A stretch of 64,000 nt of DNA from Methanosarcinaceae archaeon (lineage in GTDB: Archaea > Halobacteriota > Methanosarcinia > Methanosarcinales > Methanosarcinaceae), in assembly GCA_030611265.1 (NCBI GenBank), contig JAUWQD010000003.1, positions 1 through 64,000 of the forward strand. Direction: 5' to 3'. Shown one piece after another: positions 1 through 10,321 of the stretch. Numbering within the stretch: the stretch's first letter is position 1; every line of letters starts with the position of its first letter. Both the position numbers and the translations under genes were made by a program. The notes under the pieces are model-generated. The model searched no databases and was not told the origin of the DNA. It saw only the letters and a list, made by a program, of their open reading frames with translations.

Positions 1-72
1 AGCCTTGTAGAACATGGCAAGCAAATAGTCGAAGAGCGCAAAAACGAATTTGTTAACATAGATGACCTTTGA
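1..72 (+). CDS. 3' end of an antitoxin gene (partial)
   Basis: An open frame from the first base of the window ends at TGA 70-72 and encodes 23 residues ending VNIDDL. It overlaps the start of the following RelE-type toxin by 11 bases, the usual layout of an antitoxin translated just ahead of its toxin. The visible charged tail does not identify the antitoxin family, so the assignment rests on position and overlap. The 5' part lies outside the window. Confidence 0.55.
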   Translation, partial: SLVEHGKQIVEERKNEFVNIDDL

Positions 73-337
73 TGTACTGGTTCTTCCAGACCTTTTTAAA
101 ACCCTCCCGCCTACTTTTAAGGAAAAAATTAAGGCAGCAATTAAAGAGTTGAATAACCCTTTCCCAGGCACTGGAAAAGGTGAGAAAAAAGAGATCAAAG
201 GTGCCAATGATGTTGCATATCGTTTAAGAGTAGGAAGTTTTCGCATTTTCTATCGAATCGATAAAGAAAAACGCACCGTTTACGTATTTGACATTCTTAC
301 AGCAGAACAGGCACATAAAAAATATGGCAGGTTGTGA
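62..337 (+). CDS. RelE/ParE-family toxin
   Basis: A 91-residue protein with the pattern of the RelE/ParE superfamily: a helical N-terminal half, a basic centre around GKGEKKEIKG, then beta strands rich in Arg and aromatic residues (YRLRVGSFRIFYRID). RelE members are mRNA interferases acting in ribosomes, while ParE members poison gyrase; which applies here cannot be read from sequence alone. The ATG at 62 lies inside the end of the upstream antitoxin frame, so the two are translationally coupled and probably autoregulated. Length and architecture are normal for the family and no disruption is visible. Confidence 0.8.
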   Translation: MTFDVLVLPDLFKTLPPTFKEKIKAAIKELNNPFPGTGKGEKKEIKGANDVAYRLRVGSFRIFYRIDKEKRTVYVFDILTAEQAHKKYGRL

Positions 338-400
338 CTTCAACTCAATGTATTTGTATAGCTATTGAAAGATCACCACGTAAATGAAATTGTTCAATCT

Positions 401-440
401 GAAACTAAAAACGATGCGAACGCCGCAGGCGGCACGTTCC
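401..440 (-). repeat. GC-rich hairpin repeat, copy 1
   Basis: Contains GCCGCAGGCGGC within a 40-base block. The block is closely similar, in reverse complement, to 7031-7070, and its core recurs at 59749-59768 and 59898-59917. A looser relative lies near 13113-13150. All copies lie between genes and the core can fold into a short GC hairpin. This looks like a dispersed REP- or MITE-like family in this genome. Confidence 0.6.
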
Positions 441-470
441 ATAACCCACAACAATAAATGTATGATTGGC

Positions 471-542
471 AATATCGTTTTTGGTATCAGTACATCTTCT
501 ACTTCACATGATTTTAGTGCGTTTGGAACACACCTTCCGCAC
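471..542 (+). repeat. Imperfect direct repeat, copy A (partner at 1249-1319)
   Basis: About 70 bases, sharing GTTTTTGGTATCAG and TGCGTTTGGAACNCA blocks with 1249-1319 at roughly 80 percent identity by eye. Neither copy overlaps a convincing gene. The pair frames the gene-poor stretch 338-1389, suggesting an old duplication or two copies of a degenerate small element. Confidence 0.5.
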
Positions 543-722
543 CAATCACTATTTTATTATTGCCATCAAGCTTAGGATCGATCAGTTCAGCGCGGGTTTC
601 TGCTTCATTCGTTTGTATCCTTTATTTTTTTGAAGGGATTGATTGAATAAGTCGAAAGATACCAAGGGTATTCCAGCACTGCATCAGTTGTCGGCCGCCC
701 TTTGTATCATTTTCAAATCCAA

Positions 723-747
723 GGGGGGGGACAATTTGTCCCCCCCC
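723..747. repeat. Perfect palindrome with G8/C8 arms
   Basis: Eight G, ACAA, a central T, TTGT and eight C give 12-base perfect arms around one base. The same GACAATTTGTC centre recurs at 937-947 inside a second dyad (935-949). Such structures can act as terminators, protein-binding sites or slipped-strand hot spots. No gene directly upstream explains them. Confidence 0.55.
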
Positions 748-1021
748 TTTAAAGGCGTATCAGACGAATTCACAAAATCAGTAATTACCACCACAACATC
801 ACTAATGACAAAAACTATTTGCCATCAACCGACTCTATTTTCAGTTGTCCGATTTTTTAGGACAACTCGCAACCTTCATTTTTATAATATTTTGTTTGGT
901 AGTTTTTGCCATCAGCTACTTTCATTTTCAAACTGTGACAATTTGTCACGGTTTCGTTTCCTTCCGCTTTAAAGCGTTCTTTGAGCTTGCGCCAGTAAGT
1001 AAGTAAATATTCGACGGGATG

Positions 1022-1081
1022 AACAGGATTTACAGGATGGGACGACCTACTCGTATCCTGTCAATCCTGTTAATCCTGTCC
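1022..1081. repeat. CAGGATT/AATCCTG inverted repeat cluster
   Basis: Two CAGGAT units face three ATCCTGT units (ATCCTGTCAATCCTGTTAATCCTGTC) across about 20 bases. The motif resembles a widespread short intergenic repeat type. No coding potential is visible. Together with the neighbouring repeats, it leaves 338-1389 without any gene I would defend. Confidence 0.45.
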
Positions 1082-1248
1082 ACTAATTAAGATAATGAGA
1101 TTCCGGTATCTCAAAATATATCCCCCACAACATCCGTGTCAAAACAGTTCTCTGCATGGATATCACGGAGTACTTTAGTGATATCGCGGGGGTCGGTTGT
1201 TGAATGGAGTGAGATTTTGGACATGTGTTTGTTTTTGAGAGGATTGGT

Positions 1249-1319
1249 ATTATTGTTTTTGGTATCAGCGAATCTTCCCTTTATGTGATTTTCGTGCGTT
1301 TGGAACGCATCTTGCGCAC
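1249..1319 (+). repeat. Imperfect direct repeat, copy B
   Basis: Partner of 471-542 and directly upstream of nothing coding on the plus strand. It lies just past the 3' end of the NACHT-HEAT gene on the other strand. Confidence 0.5.
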
Positions 1320-1389
1320 GGGTTATAATGTATATATGTAACGTGAAAAATGCCACTCTTTTTAATTTCAATTTAATGTTTAGTTTTTT

Positions 1390-4300
1390 TCAATGAATAT
1401 CTGGAAATAATGCTTTTTCCATCATTTCATTTTTTGTAATTTCATGTAAGATTTCAAAACAAATATCTGCAACAAGCGGATTTTTAGATTCTAAAAAAGA
1501 TTCCAAAACTTCCTTATGAGTTACAGTACCTAATTTTTTTAATACGAAATAAGAATTTACATAAATCGAATTATCTTGTTCTAAAGCAATAATTATTGGC
1601 TTGAATGCTTCGGAAAAATCCATCTTACCAAAACTCCATACTAGTTCATTTTTAAATATCGAATTATTCTCAGAAAATAAACTTAATAATGCATTACCAG
1701 CTTTTTCATTTTTAATCTCGCCAAGAGTATAAATTGTATTTTTCACTACATGAAAAGAAGAATCAGTCAACTTTTCAATTAAAGGTTCAATTGCTTTTTC
1801 TGATTTGATATTCCCAAGAGCCTTTATGGATGCTATTTTTACTTCTGAGTTCACGTCATAAAGTAGTTTTATTAAGCGATTCACAGCTTCTTCTGATTTA
1901 ATCCAGCCAAGGGCTTTAGCAGCAGCAATCTTAACCGAGTCTTCTTTATCTTCAAGTGAATTAATCAAAGGCCTAATGGCCATCTTTGAGTTTCTTTCAC
2001 CTAAAATATCCGCTGCACTACATTTTAAATGAACGTTTTCATTTTGAAGAGATTTTATTAGCAATTCATCTAGTTCATTAAATGTCATTTTTAGAAGAAA
2101 TGATTTTGCGCATGACCTAACAATAGGGTCGTTATCCTTCAGTGATTCTATCAATTGGTTAGCAGATCTTTCAGAATCAAAATTGCCAGTCACTTTAATA
2201 ATCGCCATCTTTACGGCGGAATTGTCGTTATCAAGTTTTTTAATATCTTCTTCAAATATATATTCCGGATATATTTTACCCAAAGCTAATATCACGTTTT
2301 CTCGAATTTCAGGGCATTTGTCATCTAATAACTTTTTAAGTGGTTCTGTCGCTGCTTTTGATTTTACTTTACCTAGGCACTTAACAGCTTCAATTTTTAA
2401 TTCGATATCTTCATCTTTAAGCATATCAATAACAACTGCAAAGTTTTCGTTCAATTCAAAAGGTAAGTAATTCAATACAGTTTTTTTAACAGAAATACAT
2501 TCATATTTAAGGACATCAAAAAGTGTTTTCTTTACTTTATCCGAGCCCATTAATCCAAGAATACGAGCTGTTTCAACTCGGATTTCACAACTAGTTTCAG
2601 TTTTGAGGATTTCGATGAGTTTTTCCATTGCAGTATCTAGATTGATTCTGTCCAAAATTTCATAATCGTTAATAGAATCTATTATAGATTTTCTAATTTC
2701 ATTACTTCCACATATTAGTAAATTATTGATAGCTTCTACGGCTTTAGTAGTGCCTATGTCAATAAGTACTTTAGTTGCTGATACTCTTACATCATAGTTT
2801 TCATCACTAAGTGCCTCTATTAAAAGTTCAACAAGTTTCTCACACTCTTTATTGGGAGGAAAGCAATTCAATTCAATTAAAAACATACAACTTATTCTTA
2901 AATTGTCATTTTCATCTGTTAAACCCTCAATAATTAAGTCAAAATCTATTTTGTCAATAATGTTGTTTAAAACATCAATAGTAGTTTCTGTGATTTCACT
3001 ATCTTCCAACTTAAAAGCATTAAATAAAGACTCAATTGCTTTACGTGAGCCCATTTTGCTAAGAGAAAAAAGTGCATTCTCCATAACCTGTTCGCTTTCA
3101 TCTTCAATTAAAATACACAATGTTTTGATTGCTTCATCAGAATTTACTTCTCCAAGACTTTCAGCTACTATTTCTCTTACACGAAAGTTTTTATCTTTTG
3201 CAAAATCAATTAAATGTGATATATCATTTAATCTTCCTAGACTTTTTACAGCAATAATTCTCTCCAGTGAATATTTGCTATTTCTGTTCTCGTAAAGCAA
3301 ATTACAAAAATCTGTTCTTGCTTTTTCAGTTATATTTTTGCTACATTTTGAAGCAAGTTCGAACTCATTTTCAACTAAAATCGCTTTAAAGAAATCATCA
3401 GAATTTTTAAACATCTCCGAAGCGAATATTACAGCATTTTCCCATTTAGGATGAATAAATGCTGGAGAGACATCCACCCCATTTTGAAAAAGTCCTTTAA
3501 GCTTGATGGCTGCAAAATATTCTTGGAATGATTGATGAATCCCGTATTTTATATAATCTCCATCTTTTTTAAGAATTCCTAAATTTAAGAGATCTTCGAG
3601 AACCTCTACACCTAAAACATTACGAAAGCCATCTACTTTGGATTTTTCTTCTGCTAACTTTACTGCATGTTCCCATTTACATCTGACTTTATTATGAGAT
3701 TGAAGGGTAAAATAGAGATGTGTAGCAACGGTTTCAATTTGTGTTTTGTCCGATTTAAGGCCCTTTCTCTTCTCCTTATAATGAGTAAAAAGATTTTCAA
3801 TAAAATAATTGTAAAGTTCTGTGCTAGTAGATGGTAATATCGTTTCTTCATCTAATCGTGAAGATGCGACATTAATCGCAATGAATAACATAAGAGGATT
3901 CGTGAATATAGATAATTTCTCTTTTTTGAGTATTTCATTTTTAATTACATTTGCAATTTTCTCATTATCAACATACCTATCAATGAAAGAGGATATTTTA
4001 TTTTCATTTAATTCTTCTATCTCACATATTTTAAATTCATACTTATCCAATCGATCAAAAAAACCAGGTCTAGATGAAATTACGTATCCACAAGAATTGA
4101 ATATTCCAATAAATTTTGATATTTTAGTGTAAGGATCAAATACTTCAGTTTCTGACACCAAATCAAGGCCATCAATTAAAAACATAACATTCCCTTTTGT
4201 GAGTAATGCTATGACTGCCTTTTCAGATAATCCTTTTCGATTTGTAATGAGAAATAAATAATCTAAAAAATCTCCTTCAGTGTAACTATTTAGCTCTACA

Positions 4301-5130
4301 TAAATAGGAATATAATAATTCATATCCTTAAGACATTTATTAGCACAAACATAAGTTAGCCATTGTAACGTAGTAGTTTTGCCAAATCCCGAATTTCCCG
4401 AGATAATTAGCTTGGATTCATTTTTAGCAAGTTCAGATATTTCAAATTCTTTCGGCCTATTTTTGTCATCATTGGCTTTGAATGCCAATGGAAACATATT
4501 TTTAGCAGGTATTTCGAGAACTGAAAGTTCAGTGTAAAGTTCATTTAGATTAGCTATCTTATATTCATTTAAGATTTTATCCAAATACGGATTAATCTCA
4601 CTTTCGTAATTAGCGTCTAATTGCTCTAAAGATAATTTCTTTTCCTCATTGGGAATGAATATGCTTTTAATTGCCTTCAAATCATTAGACATTTCTTTAA
4701 CATTAGCGCTAGTTTCCTTAACACCACTGAGTGTTTTCTCCTGTACGTGTAACATAAGATACTGACGTAGTTCTGGATCCTTCTTAATTTTACTATCCAA
4801 TATTTCAAAAAAATCATTTAGGATTAATTGAGCGTCTTTTTCTGTAAAATAAGCATCATCGAATAAACATAAAAATTCAGATGTTAAGATTTTAAAACTT
4901 ATTTCTTGTTCAAAATTTTCAAAATAATTACTAATCTCTTTTTCCACATTAGTACTCTCTAAAAAAGAAACAATATGTTGCGGTTCTAATTTATCATGTT
5001 TATTTGTCAATTGTTTGATTGACTCGTTAAAAATATCATCTACATTTGAGAATTTCTGTGCAAAATTTTTACATTTGTCATAAGATAAATTACATATGAA
5101 CCCAGTCGCTAAAGATTCTATAAATATCAT
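1390..5130 (-). CDS. NACHT NTPase with long HEAT-repeat C-terminus (STAND-type, candidate defence protein)
   Basis: A 1,246-residue three-part protein. Residues 1-210 are helical with no family I recognise. A NACHT NTPase follows, with Walker A GNSGFGKT at 245-252, Walker B FLIDGLD at 317-323 and a sensor-like VISSRP at 350-355. A winged-helix/helical stretch runs to about 580. From about 640 to the end there are roughly 17-20 HEAT (PBS-lyase-like) repeats with recurring patterns such as AIEPLIEKL and KAAAKALGWI. STAND NTPases of this design sense a ligand through the repeat domain, oligomerise and switch on an N-terminal effector; several prokaryotic ones (Avs/NACHT systems) are antiviral. 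The gene stands alone and is far more AT-rich than purB next door, which suggests transfer. Start choice: ATG at 5130, with no better internal start. Confidence 0.85.
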   Translation of the reverse strand: MIFIESLATGFICNLSYDKCKNFAQKFSNVDDIFNESIKQLTNKHDKLEPQHIVSFLESTNVEKEISNYFENFEQEISFKILTSEFLCLFDDAYFTEKDAQLILNDFFEILDSKIKKDPELRQYLMLHVQEKTLSGVKETSANVKEMSNDLKAIKSIFIPNEEKKLSLEQLDANYESEINPYLDKILNEYKIANLNELYTELSVLEIPAKNMFPLAFKANDDKNRPKEFEISELAKNESKLIISGNSGFGKTTTLQWLTYVCANKCLKDMNYYIPIYVELNSYTEGDFLDYLFLITNRKGLSEKAVIALLTKGNVMFLIDGLDLVSETEVFDPYTKISKFIGIFNSCGYVISSRPGFFDRLDKYEFKICEIEELNENKISSFIDRYVDNEKIANVIKNEILKKEKLSIFTNPLMLFIAINVASSRLDEETILPSTSTELYNYFIENLFTHYKEKRKGLKSDKTQIETVATHLYFTLQSHNKVRCKWEHAVKLAEEKSKVDGFRNVLGVEVLEDLLNLGILKKDGDYIKYGIHQSFQEYFAAIKLKGLFQNGVDVSPAFIHPKWENAVIFASEMFKNSDDFFKAILVENEFELASKCSKNITEKARTDFCNLLYENRNSKYSLERIIAVKSLGRLNDISHLIDFAKDKNFRVREIVAESLGEVNSDEAIKTLCILIEDESEQVMENALFSLSKMGSRKAIESLFNAFKLEDSEITETTIDVLNNIIDKIDFDLIIEGLTDENDNLRISCMFLIELNCFPPNKECEKLVELLIEALSDENYDVRVSATKVLIDIGTTKAVEAINNLLICGSNEIRKSIIDSINDYEILDRINLDTAMEKLIEILKTETSCEIRVETARILGLMGSDKVKKTLFDVLKYECISVKKTVLNYLPFELNENFAVVIDMLKDEDIELKIEAVKCLGKVKSKAATEPLKKLLDDKCPEIRENVILALGKIYPEYIFEEDIKKLDNDNSAVKMAIIKVTGNFDSERSANQLIESLKDNDPIVRSCAKSFLLKMTFNELDELLIKSLQNENVHLKCSAADILGERNSKMAIRPLINSLEDKEDSVKIAAAKALGWIKSEEAVNRLIKLLYDVNSEVKIASIKALGNIKSEKAIEPLIEKLTDSSFHVVKNTIYTLGEIKNEKAGNALLSLFSENNSIFKNELVWSFGKMDFSEAFKPIIIALEQDNSIYVNSYFVLKKLGTVTHKEVLESFLESKNPLVADICFEILHEITKNEMMEKALFPDIH

Positions 5131-5428
5131 TTTAACCCATTATTAATGTAACAATTTATAAAGTTATCAACGCTTCAGAAGTATTTATTAATAACTAATA
5201 AAAGTGCTAGAATAAATTGGCAAACGCTATTCTTGTAGTACACACCACTTTTAAACCATCACCCTAACATGAACATTCAAAGTAAGCGCCCTCTCATCCT
5301 TAGCATTCTATTCCACATAACACAAAATCCCCTCTTCTTCCAATCGATTCAAAGCCTATTTATTACTTACAAGAGTAATCCACACCAATTCAAATAACAC
5401 AAATTATCCACAATGGAGATTCAAAAAC
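5131..5428. promoter_or_regulatory. Divergent intergenic region, NACHT gene / purB
   Basis: About 300 bases between divergent starts. AT-rich stretches near 5150-5205 (TTTATAAAG-type) suit a TATA element for the minus-strand NACHT gene, and CTATTTATTACTTAC near 5354 could serve purB. No small gene or strong repeat is visible. The assignment is by position and composition only. Confidence 0.35.
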
Positions 5429-6766
5429 ATGGCAATTCACCCAATAGAATACCGCTACGGTACAGACGAAATGAAATACGTTTGGAGTGAGGCAAACCGC
5501 CTTGACAAACTCATGGAAACCGAAGCCGCTCTTGCAATGGCAGAGGCTGACATCGGGCTTATCCCAAAAGAAGCGGCCGAGAATATCGCAAAAAGCATTG
5601 AATCCGTACAACTTGAACGTGTAAAAGCGATCGAGGATGAAATAAACCATGACATGATGGCTGTGGTCATTGGAATAACCGAGCAGTGCACTGAAGAAGC
5701 AGGTAAGTGGGTGCACTTTGGTGCGACCTCCAACGATATTCTTGACACTTCAACAGGACTTCAGATCAAGGACGCTATCGAGATCCTCGAAAAGAAGATG
5801 GACCAACTTCTGGCAGTTCTTGTCAAACAGGCAAGCGATAACAAGAATCTGGTATGTGCCGGACGCACACACGGTCAGATCGGCGTCCCCACAACATACG
5901 GACTGCGGTTTGCCATCTGGGCATCCGAGGTTGCACGTCATATCGAGCGTCTTGAACAACTCAAACCCCGCGCCACTGTTGGTCAAATGACAGGTGCCGT
6001 AGGTACACAGGCTGCCTTTGGCAAGGACGGGATCGAGATCCAGAAACGTACAATGGAATATCTCAAAATTGGCGCGGTGGATGTCTCAAACCAGGTCATT
6101 CAGCGTGACCGCCATGTCGAGTTCGTCATGTGGATGGCAAACACTGTAACAACATTAGACAAGATCGCTGTTGCATTCAGATCGCTCCAGCGAAGCGAAA
6201 TTGCAGAGGTTGAAGAGAGTTTTGGCAAGAAACAGGTTGGCTCATCCACAATGCCACACAAACGAAACCCGATCAAGTCCGAGCAGATATGCGGACTAGC
6301 CCGCATCGTGCGTGCCATGATCGAACCAGAACTCCAGAACAACACACTCTGGGATGAACGTGACCTCACCAACTCGTCATGCGAAAGGATCGTGTTCCCT
6401 GAAGCATGCGTCCTCACAGACCACCTCATCAAACTCGCGATAGGTGTGATCGAGAACATGCGGTTCTATCATGAGAACATACGCCGTAACCTTGACCTCC
6501 TTCGCGGTCTCAATATGGGCGAAGCCGTGATGATGGAACTCGCAATGCGCGGCGTAGGCAGGCAGGAAGCACATGAGATCGTGCGAAGCAGTGCGATGAT
6601 TGCGCATGAAAGCGGACAGCACTTCAAGGATGTTCTGCTTGCCAACAAGGAAGTTGCAGAATACCTCAGCGAAGATGATGTTGTTAATCTTGTAGACCCT
6701 GACAAGTACATAGGGACAGCAGTCGAACAGGTAGAGGCTGTTGTTGCGAAATTGCAGAAGAAATGA
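5429..6766 (+). CDS. purB: Adenylosuccinate lyase
   Basis: The 445-residue protein belongs to the fumarase/aspartase superfamily. It catalyses two purine steps, SAICAR to AICAR and adenylosuccinate to AMP, each releasing fumarate. The signature loop GSSTMPHKRNP lies near residue 270, with the TSND-type motif (FGATSNDILDTS) near 100 and the catalytic-His region GRTHGQ near 150. Length fits the archaeal short form. The first ATG, just after an A-rich leader, is used. Neighbours are unrelated, so it is probably monocistronic. Its base composition is typical of the core genome here. Confidence 0.95.
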   Translation: MAIHPIEYRYGTDEMKYVWSEANRLDKLMETEAALAMAEADIGLIPKEAAENIAKSIESVQLERVKAIEDEINHDMMAVVIGITEQCTEEAGKWVHFGATSNDILDTSTGLQIKDAIEILEKKMDQLLAVLVKQASDNKNLVCAGRTHGQIGVPTTYGLRFAIWASEVARHIERLEQLKPRATVGQMTGAVGTQAAFGKDGIEIQKRTMEYLKIGAVDVSNQVIQRDRHVEFVMWMANTVTTLDKIAVAFRSLQRSEIAEVEESFGKKQVGSSTMPHKRNPIKSEQICGLARIVRAMIEPELQNNTLWDERDLTNSSCERIVFPEACVLTDHLIKLAIGVIENMRFYHENIRRNLDLLRGLNMGEAVMMELAMRGVGRQEAHEIVRSSAMIAHESGQHFKDVLLANKEVAEYLSEDDVVNLVDPDKYIGTAVEQVEAVVAKLQKK

Positions 6767-7030
6767 AATATTAATAGACTAAACATTTTTGTTTGGCTAG
6801 TGCAACGTCGTGGCGCAGAGTGTTTAATTAGTTCATGATAAATACAACTCTACAACCCGCGCGGCGTTGCCCTAAATACACATCGAATTTTCAATCGCTT
6901 CCAGCGCGTTCCACAATTTTTAATTGTATATGTTTTATAAACATATAGTTCGAGTTAAATCGACCGAAAGGAGATTTTTCTCGTACACTTTTTACTAACG
7001 ATTTAGATTATTCTATTTAGTATATGTGAG

Positions 7031-7070
7031 ACGTGCCGCCTGACGGCGGTCGCATTGTTTTTAGTTTCAG
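7031..7070 (+). repeat. GC-rich hairpin repeat, copy 2
   Basis: ACGTGCCGCCTGACGGCGGTCGCAT followed by GTTTTTAGTTTC mirrors 401-440 over its full length with a few changes. It lies in the convergent gap after purB and after uvrA. No promoter role is expected there, so a mobile or nucleoid-binding repeat is more likely. Confidence 0.6.
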
Positions 7071-7132
7071 ATCGAACGATCACATTTACGCAGCCATCCT
7101 ACTACAGCTATACAGATACCACTGAAATTTCA

Positions 7133-7218
7133 TTGTCCATAGTATAGTATGGATATTTGGGGATTTATCCCTATTATACTATGGACAATTGGCTGTTTAT
7201 CCATAGTATACTATGGAT
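7133..7218. repeat. Cluster of CCATAGTATACTATGG dyads
   Basis: TTGTCCATAGTATA (7133 on) faces TATACTATGGACAA (ending 7188), forming a long inverted repeat. A third unit at 7199-7218 is a perfect 20-base palindrome (ATCCATAGTATACTATGGAT). Three half-site pairs in 86 bases, between convergent purB and uvrA, indicate either a hairpin terminator pair or a DNA-binding site array. Confidence 0.6.
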
Positions 7219-7317
7219 GATTGCAAATCCACTCGCGAGTCACGTAATAGTTATTCAAAAACCAACCTGCGTATTAATAAAATGGTATGTGCCGGCGCCG
7301 CGCGCGCATGTTTACAA

Positions 7318-10140
7318 CTAACCCAACACCCGTCGCAAAAACTCCCCGGTATACGACCCCTCCACCTTCGCAACATCCTCAGGCGTTCCCTCCGCGATAA
7401 CTTCCCCACCGCCATCTCCACCTTCCGGCCCAAGATCGATAATCCAGTCTGCGGTCTTGATAACATCAAGATTGTGTTCAATAACAATGACCGTGTTCCC
7501 GCCTTCCACCAGACGCTGTAACACCTCAAGCAACTTCTTCACATCATCAAAATGAAGTCCTGTCGTAGGCTCATCGAGAATGTGTACCGTCTTTCCTGTT
7601 GATCTGCGACTAAGTTCAGTCGCAAGTTTCACACGTTGCGCCTCACCGCCCGAGAGGGTTGTTGATGACTGCCCCAGTTTTATGTAACCCAATCCAACAT
7701 CAAACAACGTCTGGAGTTTCTTCTTGATCTTCGGAATATTCTCAAAAAACCCAAGAGCCTCTTCCACAGTCATATCAAGAACATCCGCGATCGTTTTGCC
7801 CTTGTACTCAACCTCAAGAGTCTCGCGATTGTATCGCTTACTGTGACACACCTCACATGGAACATACACATCCGGCAGGAAATGCATTTCGATAGTGATT
7901 ATGCCATCACCCGAACATGCCTCACACCTGCCACCCCGGACATTGAAACTGAACCTGCCGGGCTTATAACCACGCGCACGTGCAAGTTGAGTCTGTGCAA
8001 ACAGTTCCCGTATCGGTGTAAAAAGATTAGTATAAGTCGCAGGATTCGAGCGCGGTGTACGCCCAATTGGAGACTGGTCTATCGTGATGACTTTATCAAC
8101 ATTCTCAAGCCCAACGATCTTGCCGTATTTCCCGGGTCGATCGCGTGCACGATGAAGTTTCTGTGCAAGTACCTTATTCAGGGTCTCATTTATGAGTGAA
8201 CTCTTGCCTGACCCCGAAACTCCTGTCACGCACAACATCACACCAAGCGGAATATCCACATCAATGTTCTTGAGATTATTCTGGGAAGCACCCTTGAGCG
8301 TGAGTGTACCACTCGGACTGCGCCTGCTCGTTGGAACATCGATCTTCAATTTGCCGCTAAGATATTGTCCCGTGAGCGAACCTTTGTCAGCCATAATCTG
8401 CTTCGGAGTACCTTCCGCAACAACCTCACCGCCGTGTATTCCTGCACCCGGGCCCATATCCACCACATGATCGGCATTGTGTATCGTTTCCTCATCATGT
8501 TCCACAACAATAACCGTATTACCGATATCCCGCAAGTGCTTGAGGGTATTGATAAGACGCAGGTTATCCCTCTGGTGAAGACCAATACTTGGCTCATCAA
8601 GAATATACAGAACACCCATAAGACTTGAACCGATCTGGGTCGCAAGCCGGATGCGTTGCGCCTCGCCACCCGAAAGGGTGGCGGCAGACCTGCTGAGCGT
8701 GAGATAATCAAGTCCTACATCCATCAAAAACCCGAGTCTGGATTTTATCTCTTTAAGGATAAGCCGGGCGATGGCATACTCACGTGGAGTGAGTTTTGGC
8801 TCAAGTTCATCAAAGAAATGAAGTGTATCTTCAACCGACATTTGTGTATTATCTACTATATTGACATCATCGATCGTGACTGCCAGACTTGTCGGTTTCA
8901 AACGGTTCCCATCACACACAGGGCAGTGTTTTGTACTAATGTACTTACGAACCCTTTCTTTTGTACTTTCGGATTCAGTCTTGTCATGTATACGTTTAAG
9001 GTTTGATATTACGCCGTGAAAATGACCATTGTGCTTCCAGACACTACCGCCCCTGCCAGTATGTACAAAGGGTATCAGTTCATGCGTTCCATGCAGAAGC
9101 ATCTTCTGGAATCTTGGTTCAAGTTCCTTAAAAGGAACATCCATCGAAAAACCGAAATAACGTGCAAGAGATACAACCGATTGCATGTGGTATCCGTCTT
9201 TTTTCCCCCATATTTCGATTGCGCCTTCGCTAAGACTCAACGTAGGATCGGGGACGATAAGTTCAGGATCATATTCCATTGCCGTGCCAAGCCCGTGACA
9301 TTCCGGACACGCACCCTGTGGGCTGTTAAAAGAAAACGCGGCAGGCTCTAAATCCTCAAACCCGATACCGCAGTCAGGACATGCAAGTTTCTCACTGAAT
9401 ACCAATTCCTCGCCTTCAAGTATGTGAACGATGATCGTGCCGCCGCTTTTTTCAAGTGCAGTCTCAACCGAATCCGACAGGCGTTCTTTGATACCTTCCT
9501 TTATGACAAGCCTGTCAACCACTATCTCAATGTTGTGTTTCTGGTAACGCCCGAGTTCAATAGTGTCAATATCTTCAAGTGACACCACTTCCCCATCGAC
9601 ACGGACGCGGGAATATCCTTCAGTCCCGAGGTCTGCGAGCATCTTACGGTATTCGCCTTTGCGCTCACGGACAAGCGGCGCAAGGATATGTATCTTTGAC
9701 CCCTGCGAAATATCCAATATGCTGTCAACGATCTGGTCAACACTCTGCGGCTCAATGATCCTGCCACAGTCAGGACAATGACGCACTCCTATCCTTGCAT
9801 AGAGCAACCTCAAGTAGTCGTAAATCTCTGTGACAGTTCCAACAGTCGATCGTGGGTTCTTGCTTGTGGTCTTCTGCTCAATGGAAATTGCAGGCGACAA
9901 ACCTTCGATGTACTCGACATCCGGTTTTTCCATGAGCCCAAGGAACTGACGTGCATAGGCTGAGAGCGATTCGACATATCTCCTCTGCCCTTCTGCATAG
10001 ATAGTATCGAATGCTAGGGACGATTTACCCGAGCCGCTGAGTCCGGTTATAACAATAAGTTTGTCGCGCGGGAGAGTGACATCAATGTTTTTGAGGTTGT
10101 GCTCTTTTGCACCTTTGACGATGAGGTTGGTTAATGACAT
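7318..10140 (-). CDS. uvrA: Excinuclease ABC subunit A
   Basis: A 940-residue damage-recognition ATPase of nucleotide excision repair. It has two ABC ATPase halves: Walker [10 protein letters not shown] at 33-41 and GVSGSGKSS in the second half. Both contain signature stretches LSGGEAQR and are interrupted by zinc modules (CPDCG...CPECHG and CEAC...CEVCH). The UvrA dimer loads UvrB on damaged DNA. Its partner uvrB lies 34 kb away at 44327, and uvrC is not in this window. A TATA-like CTTATAAAT on the minus strand lies only about 25 bases before the ATG, so the transcript may be nearly leaderless. The gene is full length and intact. Confidence 0.97.
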   Translation of the reverse strand: MSLTNLIVKGAKEHNLKNIDVTLPRDKLIVITGLSGSGKSSLAFDTIYAEGQRRYVESLSAYARQFLGLMEKPDVEYIEGLSPAISIEQKTTSKNPRSTVGTVTEIYDYLRLLYARIGVRHCPDCGRIIEPQSVDQIVDSILDISQGSKIHILAPLVRERKGEYRKMLADLGTEGYSRVRVDGEVVSLEDIDTIELGRYQKHNIEIVVDRLVIKEGIKERLSDSVETALEKSGGTIIVHILEGEELVFSEKLACPDCGIGFEDLEPAAFSFNSPQGACPECHGLGTAMEYDPELIVPDPTLSLSEGAIEIWGKKDGYHMQSVVSLARYFGFSMDVPFKELEPRFQKMLLHGTHELIPFVHTGRGGSVWKHNGHFHGVISNLKRIHDKTESESTKERVRKYISTKHCPVCDGNRLKPTSLAVTIDDVNIVDNTQMSVEDTLHFFDELEPKLTPREYAIARLILKEIKSRLGFLMDVGLDYLTLSRSAATLSGGEAQRIRLATQIGSSLMGVLYILDEPSIGLHQRDNLRLINTLKHLRDIGNTVIVVEHDEETIHNADHVVDMGPGAGIHGGEVVAEGTPKQIMADKGSLTGQYLSGKLKIDVPTSRRSPSGTLTLKGASQNNLKNIDVDIPLGVMLCVTGVSGSGKSSLINETLNKVLAQKLHRARDRPGKYGKIVGLENVDKVITIDQSPIGRTPRSNPATYTNLFTPIRELFAQTQLARARGYKPGRFSFNVRGGRCEACSGDGIITIEMHFLPDVYVPCEVCHSKRYNRETLEVEYKGKTIADVLDMTVEEALGFFENIPKIKKKLQTLFDVGLGYIKLGQSSTTLSGGEAQRVKLATELSRRSTGKTVHILDEPTTGLHFDDVKKLLEVLQRLVEGGNTVIVIEHNLDVIKTADWIIDLGPEGGDGGGEVIAEGTPEDVAKVEGSYTGEFLRRVLG

Positions 10141-10321
10141 CTTGGCATCTGGATAGTGGGATTTATAAGTAAAACTTGCGGTGATATAAGATACGATAGT
10201 TACATTTAGGTCAAACAGCCATACCCCTGAAAAAGCAATATGTTTTAATGCAATCTCACCATATTTGAGAATAATACGATGCGATTATTCTATCCACATA
10301 TCTAATCAAAAGGTGTTAATT

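Noticed and set aside
643-972. 109-residue plus-strand frame
   Set aside because: Passes through the G8/C8 palindrome and a second dyad; low-complexity translation.
1111-1371. 86-residue minus-strand frame
   Set aside because: Overlaps the 1249-1319 repeat, has poor composition and no ribosome site; considered chance.
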